Below are positions 57,342 through 64,000 of a stretch of DNA of 64,000 nt, one piece after another. Under the pieces are notes generated by a model. It was not told where the DNA came from, ran no database searches, and saw only the letters and a program-made list of their open reading frames with translations. The DNA is from Paenibacillus silvestris (GTDB taxonomy: Bacteria; Bacillota; Bacilli; Paenibacillales; NBRC-103111): positions 1,140,434 to 1,204,433 of the forward strand of contig NZ_WTUZ01000010.1 in the NCBI RefSeq assembly GCF_009882985.1. The letters run 5' to 3'. How positions within the stretch are numbered: position 1 is the first letter of the stretch; each line of letters starts with the position of its first letter. The translations under genes were made by a program, and so were the position numbers.

Positions 57342-58445
57342 CTAACCTTCGGACGTTTCTCTACCTGCTCCATGCTTCATCCGATATTCGCTTGGCAATA
57401 AACCGGTTTGCTCTCGGAAGGTACGGCTGAAATACTTTTCATCCATATAGCCAACATGCTCAGCAATCCACAGAATCGTTTTATTCGTATAGAGCAAATA
57501 CTCCTTCGCCTTCTCGATCCGATTATTACGCAAAAATTCGCTAAAATTAGTGCCGATAATTTCCTTAAAACACTGGCTGAAATAGCTTCTGCTCATATTC
57601 ACCCGCTTCGCAATGATTGCCGCGGTAATCTGCTCTTGGATTTCTTCACTCACAATGTGTACGGCTTTCATCACACATTCGACGACCTCCTGTGAGAAGG
57701 CTGGCTTGTCCATCGCCTTGCGGATCATATCACGCGTATCCGTTAACCACGCTTCCACCTCCTGCCAGCTCTCAAAAGCATCCGGCAGCGCAATTTTGGC
57801 CATATGAACAGGGTGGAATAATAGATTCCATTTGTCAGTTAACGTATACAAAAGTCCGATTAACTTCGTTTGCGGCAACCGCAAATGCTTCAACTGTTTA
57901 ACCTGGGCAGCAAATATCTGATCTTGATTCATCCATTCGTGCCCCGACCATTGTTCCTTCACTTGATCTAAATTGGGCACAGTCTTATCCACTTGGGGAG
58001 TCGCTTCGTCCTGGAAGTCAGTCCTCTCATAGAAGACATCCGGCGCTTGAGGCGCATGCTTTTGTTCCTCCAGAATCCGTTTATGAATTCTCCCTAGCAC
58101 TTCTTCAAAGCGCTCCTTCTCAAGCTGCACCTTGGCAATATAATCAATAGCTCCAAGCCTGAGCGCCTCTTGGATATACTCAAAATCCTGGTGGAAGGTG
58201 AGCACAACGGTATACATACCCGGGTATTGCTTGCGTACAACCTTCAAAAGTTCAATGCCCGACATGACGGGCATTGCTAAATCCGTGAGCAGTAAATCGA
58301 CCGCATTCTCAGCCATGAATTCCAAAGCTTTCTCGCCATTGCTGGCTTCTCCAACAATCTCCATATCGAAATCGCCCCAAGGCATCGCAGAGATAAGCCC
58401 TTTTCGAACCAATTTATCATCATCGACAATCATCACTCTAATCAT
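57342..58445 (-). CDS. Response regulator with AraC-type output domain, YesN type
   Basis: 367 residues. The receiver domain (1-120) has MIRVMIVDDDKLVRKG with the acidic pocket, the phosphoacceptor Asp in LLLTDLAMPVMSG and the conserved Lys in DYIAKVQLEKE. The C-terminus has two helix-turn-helices, KRVNMSRSYFSQCFKEIIGT and GYMDEKYFSRTFREQTGLLP, of AraC type. Its ATG overlaps the stop region of the histidine kinase gene by 8 bases, indicating translational coupling. It likely activates the LplABC-type importer genes that follow. Confidence 0.95.
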   Translation of the reverse strand: MIRVMIVDDDKLVRKGLISAMPWGDFDMEIVGEASNGEKALEFMAENAVDLLLTDLAMPVMSGIELLKVVRKQYPGMYTVVLTFHQDFEYIQEALRLGAIDYIAKVQLEKERFEEVLGRIHKRILEEQKHAPQAPDVFYERTDFQDEATPQVDKTVPNLDQVKEQWSGHEWMNQDQIFAAQVKQLKHLRLPQTKLIGLLYTLTDKWNLLFHPVHMAKIALPDAFESWQEVEAWLTDTRDMIRKAMDKPAFSQEVVECVMKAVHIVSEEIQEQITAAIIAKRVNMSRSYFSQCFKEIIGTNFSEFLRNNRIEKAKEYLLYTNKTILWIAEHVGYMDEKYFSRTFREQTGLLPSEYRMKHGAGRETSEG

Positions 58446-60198
58446 GACGGCGGTTCCCCTCCAAAATAGGTATCGTTACAAATATGGTTGTCCCTTTGCC
58501 GATCACACTCTGTATACGCAGCTCCGCCTTGTCGCCATATTGCGATTCGAGCATCCGCTTCACGTAATTCAACCCAATACCCATGCCCACTTTTTTGTTT
58601 TCCATTTCCGGGTTATTCAGGAGGTTATGAATCTTTTCTTCCGACATGCCTGAACCGTTATCCTGAATCGAGATCAGAATGGCATTCGTTAAACTGACAT
58701 CCACTCGAATATAGCCATCATCGCTTAACCCATGATACAGAGAGTTTTCGACCAGCGGCTGGAGGATAAACCGAGGAACCGGCATGCTCCATACTTCTTC
58801 ATCGACATGCATTTGCACATCAAACTTAAAATCATAACGGATTTGCTGCAGCGTCAAATATTGCTTCAAGGCCTCGATTTCTTCATTAATCGTAGAAGCC
58901 TCACCCAGCTTGCCTAGATTGTAATGAAGTAGCTTATTCAGTGAAGACACAAGGCGATCGATCTCATCTTGGCCATTCATAAGGGCTAACCAATGCACCG
59001 TATCGAGCGTATTCATTAGAAAATGCGGATTTATTTGATACAGAAGCTTCTCAACTTCGAGATCCACCCGCCGCTTTTCCTTACGTTCAACCTCGGCGAA
59101 TAACTCCCAAATCTGCTCCCTCATCTGCCTGAATTGATTTAATAGGAAGTCGAACTCCGGTATTTTGGTTTTCACATTAACCGATTGCACCCGATTTTGT
59201 GCCATTAGCTTGATTTCTCGGTTAAAGCCATTCAAAGGCACATAGACCATTTTCCATAGAAGCCAGGCCATTAGCAGACTGATCCCTAGAAAAATAAGCG
59301 CAAACAATAATATTTGCAGGAACCACTGATTCATTTCCCTATTGTAATCCGCCTTGGGAATAACGGAAACGATACTCCAGCCTTGATTGCTGGCCTGCCG
59401 GAACCAATAAAATTCACTCTGCATGCCGTGCGTTTTGTCGCTTGAGAAATTCGGGAAAATCGTATCTTTCACGAACGAATTCGGCAGCTCCGTATAAGCA
59501 ATTCGACCATTATTGTCCAGAAAAATATGATAATTGCCGCCGCCAAACTGATCATTATTCAGGATGTTCTGTGTCAGATGAAAACCTGATTCAATGTAGA
59601 CAAACACATCATCGCGCATCGGCAAATCCACCTTACGCAGTGCCGAGAAAACAAAGTTATTATCAAACCGACTGTTGCTGATATGAGGGCCATAATACGA
59701 AATTCCTGAGTATTGCGCTAGCAAGGGCAGCTTCTCAGGGGTGAATTGATCTTTGACCCCTACATTTTCGAGATCATAAGTATGATCATTCTGGAAATAG
59801 TACAGGGTTAGGCCAATATTCGGATTCGTAAAAGTGACTAAGCTTAATTCGTCTCTTAACGTGCTGATCATTTGAGAACGTTCATAGGTTTGACTAGGCT
59901 CAAGCGAAAGCATCTGATCCAGCTTTTTCCCTACGCTCCCGGGAAATGCAAGCTGCTGAGAAACATGATTTAAATTGCTGATCGTACTCTCCAGGGAGAG
60001 CTCAACTTGTCTTAGATTACTTTGTATCCCGTTCTGAATCTTATTCGTCAGGATCGAGTAAATCGTGTAATAAGAGATGAGAACGATACAAATGAACGGT
60101 ATCAGCGTACTGCAGAGAAAGATGATAAAGATTCGCTTTTTTAAAGTTAAATAATCATACATCCATGACTTTACAAAGTCTCTTAGCTTAGCAAACAA
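58438..60198 (-). CDS. Sensor histidine kinase, YesM type
   Basis: 586 residues. A membrane helix near 22-45, an extracellular sensor of about 240 residues (Cache-like), a second helix near 285-308, then a HAMP linker. The His_kinase module has the phosphoacceptor in YQINPHFLMNTLDTVHW. The ATP site shows PLVENSLYHG (N box), ISIQDNGSGMSEEKI (G1) and GMGIGLNYVKRML (G2). YesM-type kinases sense extracellular oligosaccharides or the loaded binding protein. It is paired with the response regulator encoded next, with overlapping genes, and follows an AraC gene by 31 bases. Confidence 0.95.
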   Translation of the reverse strand: MFAKLRDFVKSWMYDYLTLKKRIFIIFLCSTLIPFICIVLISYYTIYSILTNKIQNGIQSNLRQVELSLESTISNLNHVSQQLAFPGSVGKKLDQMLSLEPSQTYERSQMISTLRDELSLVTFTNPNIGLTLYYFQNDHTYDLENVGVKDQFTPEKLPLLAQYSGISYYGPHISNSRFDNNFVFSALRKVDLPMRDDVFVYIESGFHLTQNILNNDQFGGGNYHIFLDNNGRIAYTELPNSFVKDTIFPNFSSDKTHGMQSEFYWFRQASNQGWSIVSVIPKADYNREMNQWFLQILLFALIFLGISLLMAWLLWKMVYVPLNGFNREIKLMAQNRVQSVNVKTKIPEFDFLLNQFRQMREQIWELFAEVERKEKRRVDLEVEKLLYQINPHFLMNTLDTVHWLALMNGQDEIDRLVSSLNKLLHYNLGKLGEASTINEEIEALKQYLTLQQIRYDFKFDVQMHVDEEVWSMPVPRFILQPLVENSLYHGLSDDGYIRVDVSLTNAILISIQDNGSGMSEEKIHNLLNNPEMENKKVGMGIGLNYVKRMLESQYGDKAELRIQSVIGKGTTIFVTIPILEGNRRHD

Positions 60199-60229
60199 AT
60201 GACTTCACCCCTGATTCTGTTTCCATTCC

Positions 60230-61111
60230 TTATGCATGGGCTCTTCTTCGATATTCGGATGGCGTACAGCCAAAATGCGCTTTGAACACACCGATAAAAT
60301 AACTCAGCGTATTAAATCCGACATCCAGCGAAATTTCCGTAATTTTCTTATCCGTATCCTTCAGCAGGTAAGCTGCTCGCTGTGATCGTACCTGGTTTAA
60401 GTACTCCAGCGGACTTTTGCCAGTGAAATTTTTGAAATATCGGCAGAAATAAGACTCGCTGAAGGAAACCAGCGCCGCTAACTCCTCCAAGCGAATTGGC
60501 CCGCTATAATTCATTTGAATATATTCAATGATTAGCTTTAACCGATCAATATGCGTTGGACTCACAGTAGGAGGCAGCTCGCGATAAGCAGGACCTCCTA
60601 ACATCATCAGCTTCGAAATAATCACTTGCAGATAACCTTTTGTCGTCAATTCATATAAGGGTGCTTCCTTGAGGTTCAGATCGAACACTTGTACCAGCAG
60701 GTTAAGCAGCTCCTCTTCTTCCGTAGAATGACGCGTGATATGTGCAGGAATGACATATTTCTGCTGGATGAGCGGTGTAATATACTTCTCGCCCACAAGG
60801 TCAAAGCGCCCGTTTCCTACAATATCCGGGTGAAACACCACAGCTGTGAAACAGCATTCTTCGTTTGAGGCGATGTAACCTGAGTGAAGCTGACCCCCGT
60901 TCACGAAAATGGCTTCTCCCGCCTCCAGTTCATACTCATCCATCGATACGCGGAATATAGCCTTTCCCTTCGTCAACATAAGAAACTCCAATTCATCGTG
61001 CCAATGGAGGTCAAGCAGCTCTTCCCCTGGCTGACAACAGATTTCATACACACGAATTGGATATAACGGGTCACCGTGAACGCGGTCTTCTTTGAGATGG
61101 GCCTGCTGCAT
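60230..61111 (-). CDS. AraC family regulator with cupin sensor domain
   Basis: 293 residues, ATG behind AAGGAGGAACGAACGCT. The N-terminal cupin (about 20-110) has LHWHDELEFLMLTKGKAIFR and EAGEAIFVNGGQLHS. The C-terminal AraC domain has IRLEELAALVSFSESYFCRY with FKNFTGKSPLEYLNQVR, then ITEISLDVGFNTLSYFIGVF with SEYRRR. Cupin-AraC regulators bind small sugars. It is divergent from the alpha-xylosidase gene and precedes the two-component genes, so it probably activates yicI and possibly the regulators. Confidence 0.93.
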   Translation of the reverse strand: MQQAHLKEDRVHGDPLYPIRVYEICCQPGEELLDLHWHDELEFLMLTKGKAIFRVSMDEYELEAGEAIFVNGGQLHSGYIASNEECCFTAVVFHPDIVGNGRFDLVGEKYITPLIQQKYVIPAHITRHSTEEEELLNLLVQVFDLNLKEAPLYELTTKGYLQVIISKLMMLGGPAYRELPPTVSPTHIDRLKLIIEYIQMNYSGPIRLEELAALVSFSESYFCRYFKNFTGKSPLEYLNQVRSQRAAYLLKDTDKKITEISLDVGFNTLSYFIGVFKAHFGCTPSEYRRRAHA

Positions 61112-61240
61112 AGCGTTCGTTCCTCCTTCACGAAATCAATCCCTATGTCAAAATACTGATATATTCTCACAATATAGAGAAAGGAAAGCGATTTATAAAT
61201 CAATATACTTATATTAAATTACAATGGAGGGCTGATGGCA

Positions 61241-63562
61241 ATGAAATTTTCTAATGGCTATTGGATGGCAAAAGAAGGATACACAGTTTTGAACCCTGTG
61301 GACGTCCGCGATATAGAGCAAACAGATAGCAATCTTACGGTTTATGCCGCTGCACGGAAGATTCAACGAAAAGGCGATACTTTAAATGGCGGGATGCTGA
61401 CATGCGAATTTAGCTCGCCTCTGCCAGATGTCATCCGGGTACGCTGGACGCATCATGCAGGCAAGCAAACGAAAGGACCTGCTTTTGAATTGTTTGATAA
61501 TCCACAGACGCCTGTTTCTATAGAAGAAAGCAGTCACCATATGACACTGACATCAGGCAATTTGAGTGTCAAAATAAATAAACAAGAAACATGGGGAACC
61601 GAATTCTTGTATGAGAATAGACGTTTGACTGGCTCCAACAGCAAAGGTGCGGGTCATATTACAACGGATAACAAAGAAGTATACTTCCGCGAACAGCTGG
61701 ATCTTGGCGTTGGCGAGCATATTTACGGGCTTGGGGAGCGCTTCACCCCCTTCGTGAAAAATGGGCAAGCCGTTGACATCTGGAACGAAGATGGCGGCAC
61801 AAGCAGTGAGCAAGCCTACAAAAATGTTCCCTTCTATCTATCGAGCAAAGGCTACGGCGTGTTCGTCAATCATCCTGAACATGTATCGTTTGAAGTTGGC
61901 TCTGAGGTCGTGTCTAAAGTCCAATTCAGTGTGCCTGGAGAAAATGTGGAGTATTTCATTGTCGGCGGCCAAACACTGAAGGATGTGCTGAATAATTACA
62001 CCAAGTTGACTGGAAAACCCGCACTGCCGCCCGCTTGGTCGTTCGGCTTGTGGTTAACTACTTCTTTCACAACCAACTATGACGAAGCTACTGTGAACAG
62101 TTTCATTGACGGTATGTTTGAACGCGACCTTCCGCTGCATGTTTTCCATTTTGACTGCTTCTGGATGAAGGAATATCAATGGACCAACTTTGAGTGGGAT
62201 GCCGATATGTTCCCAGATCCGGTAGGCATGCTGAAACGGTTAAAGGATAAAGGTCTGAAAATTTGTGTATGGATCAACTCCTATATCGGCCAGAAGTCTC
62301 CGCTATTCAAAGAAGGCATGGAGCAAGGCTATTTGGTCAAAAACTTGGAAGATGACGTGTGGCAATGGGATCTCTGGCAGGCTGGCATGGGGCTGGTCGA
62401 TTTCACTAACCCAGCGGCAACAGAGTGGTACAAGGAGCATTTGAGACGACTGATCGATATGGGTGTGGACTGCTTCAAAACCGACTTTGGCGAGCGCATC
62501 CCTACCGATGTCAAATACCATGATGGTTCTGATCCGCTGAAAATGCATAACTATTATACTTTCCTGTACAACAAGGCCGTATTTGAGGTGTTGGAAGAAA
62601 AGCTTGGCAAAAATGAAGCGATGCTGTTTGCCCGCTCAGCCACTGCCGGCGGCCAGCAATTCCCTGTGCATTGGGGCGGCGATTGCTCGGCCAATTACGA
62701 CTCCATGGCAGAGTCGCTGCGCGGAGGCCTTTCGCTCGGATTGTCCGGCTTTGGCTTCTGGAGTCACGACATCAGCGGCTTCGAGAGAACAGCGCCGCCT
62801 GATATTTATAAGCGCTGGGTGGCCTTTGGCCTACTGTCTTCACACAGCCGACTGCACGGCAACGAGTCTTACCGTGTTCCGTGGCTGTTTGACGAAGAAG
62901 CCGTCGATGTGCTCCGGCATTTCACGAAGCTCAAAAGCACGTTGATGCCTTATCTGTTCGAAAGTGCCATCCAATCCACCGAGATGGGGATTCCGATGAT
63001 GCGCGCGATGGTGCTCGATTTCCCAGCAGACCCTTCTACTCATCATCTAGATACGCAGTATATGTTAGGGGATAATCTGCTTGTAGCTCCAATCTTCAAT
63101 GATCGCGGACAAGTGATGTATTATGTGCCGGAAGGACGCTGGACCGACTTATTCAGCGGACACGTCATTGAAGGCGGCAAATGGCACGAAGAAACCCATG
63201 GCTACATGACCCTGCCATTGTTGGTTAAGCCGAATTCGTTGCTCGCTATCGGAGCGAACGATCAGAAACCTGATTACGACTACGCGGATGGCGTATCCCT
63301 GCATTTATTTGAGCTGCAGGATGGCGCTAGCACTGCAGCATCGCTCTACAGCTTGCAAGGTGAGCTGGAAGTGTCCGTGAAGGCTGTTCGCGAGAAGGAA
63401 GAAGTAAGCTTCTTCATTGAAGGTGCAACGAAGCCGTATACTATCGTGCTGAGAGGCATTCATGAAGTCGCTGGCGTAGATGGGGCGAATTGGATCGATT
63501 CCGCTAACGGCATCGTGCTTACGCCTGAAACAGGCAAATCGCGCTTAGCCGTGAGGTTGTAA
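61241..63562 (+). CDS. yicI: Alpha-xylosidase, GH31 family
   Basis: 773 residues from ATG 61241, about ten bases after GGAGG; the ATG at 61235 is too close to it. The start MKFSNGYWMAKEGY aligns with Escherichia coli YicI (772 residues). The catalytic nucleophile is Asp 415 in CFKTDFGERIPTD, and the acid/base is Asp 481 in WGGDCSANYDSMAESLRGG. The aromatic-rich active-site loop FHFDCFWMKEYQW is typical of alpha-xylosidases as opposed to alpha-glucosidases. The enzyme removes alpha-xylose, e.g. from isoprimeverose and xyloglucan oligosaccharides. It has no signal peptide, so it acts in the cytoplasm after uptake. A terminator follows directly. Confidence 0.96.
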   Translation: MKFSNGYWMAKEGYTVLNPVDVRDIEQTDSNLTVYAAARKIQRKGDTLNGGMLTCEFSSPLPDVIRVRWTHHAGKQTKGPAFELFDNPQTPVSIEESSHHMTLTSGNLSVKINKQETWGTEFLYENRRLTGSNSKGAGHITTDNKEVYFREQLDLGVGEHIYGLGERFTPFVKNGQAVDIWNEDGGTSSEQAYKNVPFYLSSKGYGVFVNHPEHVSFEVGSEVVSKVQFSVPGENVEYFIVGGQTLKDVLNNYTKLTGKPALPPAWSFGLWLTTSFTTNYDEATVNSFIDGMFERDLPLHVFHFDCFWMKEYQWTNFEWDADMFPDPVGMLKRLKDKGLKICVWINSYIGQKSPLFKEGMEQGYLVKNLEDDVWQWDLWQAGMGLVDFTNPAATEWYKEHLRRLIDMGVDCFKTDFGERIPTDVKYHDGSDPLKMHNYYTFLYNKAVFEVLEEKLGKNEAMLFARSATAGGQQFPVHWGGDCSANYDSMAESLRGGLSLGLSGFGFWSHDISGFERTAPPDIYKRWVAFGLLSSHSRLHGNESYRVPWLFDEEAVDVLRHFTKLKSTLMPYLFESAIQSTEMGIPMMRAMVLDFPADPSTHHLDTQYMLGDNLLVAPIFNDRGQVMYYVPEGRWTDLFSGHVIEGGKWHEETHGYMTLPLLVKPNSLLAIGANDQKPDYDYADGVSLHLFELQDGASTAASLYSLQGELEVSVKAVREKEEVSFFIEGATKPYTIVLRGIHEVAGVDGANWIDSANGIVLTPETGKSRLAVRL

Positions 63563-63566
63563 AATG

Positions 63567-63592
63567 AAGGCAGTTCCCTGGGGAACTGCCTT
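63567..63592. terminator. Terminator of the alpha-xylosidase gene
   Basis: Stem AAGGCAGTTCC/GGAACTGCCTT with loop CTGG, followed by TTTTTCTTA; five bases after the stop codon. Confidence 0.92.
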
Positions 63593-63753
63593 TTTCTTAT
63601 TGCCGTTTGTGTAGGGGCGAGGGCAAGGGCGACGGCGTTGGTGTTTCCTGTTTCCGCCCTCTGAGCATGCAATTCTTCATGCTGCTTGAGTCATTAGGTT
63701 GCCCTCACGAATTGCCACTTCTCGTGTCATAGTTGACTTGCATCAGTGTGCGA

Positions 63754-63837
63754 AGGGGAACTACAGGGCGCTATTTCAGCGAAAAAGCTGATTTCTGGCT
63801 GCGAGCGGAACTACAGGGTCTTATTTCACCACAATCT
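63754..63837. repeat. Dispersed intergenic repeat family A, truncated copy 4
   Basis: Contains the first half of the family A layout: AGGGGAACTACAGGGCGC, then GGAACTACAGGGTCTTATTT. The inverted second half (AATAGCGGAACGTAGTTCC) is missing, replaced by the IS-like left end that begins with TGTTTAGCCCCCT near 63838. No gene is seen in 63593-63753. Confidence 0.65.
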
Positions 63838-63909
63838 GTTTAGCCCCCTAATTGAATTGGAGAGTACCTAGGGAAATGAGGTACTATGAAATAAAGGGGG
63901 CTGAACGGA
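63838..63909 (+). mobile_element. Possible left end of an insertion sequence
   Basis: The stretch opens with TGTTTAGCCCCCTAATT and contains nested inverted pairs: AGCCCCCT (63842-63849) with AGGGGGCT (63895-63902), and AGTACC (63863-63868) with GGTACT (63880-63885). Such fold-backs before a transposase gene are known to block outside transcription. It interrupts a family A repeat. The other end is outside the window. Confidence 0.4.
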
Positions 63910-64000
63910 ATGAGACAACGAAACAACGCATTCAAAGATGTTCGTAACAAAGTGGCGCAAGAAGCTTTAGCTGGGATTAAAGTTGGTGTTCTAGCAAGGA
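63910..64000 (+). CDS. Partial gene at the right edge, possible transposase N-terminus
   Basis: ATG 63910 after AAAGGGGG; 30 codons are visible, starting MRQRNNAFKDVRNKVAQEAL and continuing AGIKVGVLAR. The helical, basic N-terminus with QEALAGIKVGVLAR resembles the first helix-turn-helix of IS3-type orfA transposase proteins, but this is too short to be sure. Its position behind an IS-like end inside a broken repeat supports a transposase. Confidence 0.45.
   Translation, partial: MRQRNNAFKDVRNKVAQEALAGIKVGVLAR

Noticed and set aside
61112..61234. Catabolite element upstream of the alpha-xylosidase gene
   Set aside because: The best match misses three defined positions of the cre consensus.

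Overview
The window looks like a chromosomal segment of an endospore-forming, low-to-mid GC Firmicute of the Paenibacillus type. Supporting this are a GerA/GerC/GerB spore-germinant receptor operon, a giant S-layer-homology (SLH) surface protein, YesM/YesN-type two-component regulation beside an LplABC-type sugar importer, many family-specific sugar regulators, AGGAGG-type ribosome binding sites and TTG/GTG starts. No rRNA, tRNA, CRISPR array or complete insertion sequence was found.

Layout. 1-3.4 kb: a sugar isomerase and a transketolase N-terminal subunit (cut by the left edge), divergent from a LacI regulator, with TTTAGCTAAA-type operators between them. 3.5-9.4 kb: a UspA protein and a five-gene germinant receptor operon with two tandem GerB permeases and a small two-helix protein. 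9.4-12.6 kb: an operon of an unrecognised protein, an MFS transporter and a 2-hydroxyacid dehydrogenase. 12.7-20.6 kb: the most unusual part, one leftward operon kdpB - GGDEF/EAL protein - kdpF - kdpB - chemotaxis receptor, with no kdpA or kdpC in the window. 21-24.5 kb: a 41-codon ORF and a CorA-like transporter, an Rrf2 regulator, and a TetR regulator divergent from an SDR oxidoreductase. 24.7-33 kb: a metallophosphoesterase, an MBL-fold hydrolase and an 1877-residue SLH protein carrying a phosphodiester glycosidase and a metallophosphoesterase. 33.4-40.5 kb: a GGDEF protein, a TolB-like protein, a small membrane protein, folD behind a ZTP riboswitch, two GNAT acetyltransferases and a nucleotidyltransferase.

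40.5-63.6 kb is a glycan-use region: GH116 glycosidase plus an ABC importer with a divergent LacI regulator; a beta-helix protein; a GH2 beta-galactosidase-type enzyme; an LplABC-type importer controlled by a YesM/YesN pair and an AraC regulator; and a YicI-type alpha-xylosidase. None of these glycosidases has a visible signal peptide. The picture is therefore import of intact oligosaccharides followed by cytosolic trimming. Alpha-xylosidase, beta-galactosidase and beta-glucosidase-type activities together would suit xyloglucan-derived oligosaccharides, which is an inference.

Two families of dispersed intergenic repeats (family A, about 180 bp, fold-back; family B, about 265 bp, starting with a terminator-like hairpin) sit between the modules. 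At the right edge a family A copy stops where an insertion-sequence-like end and a new reading frame begin.
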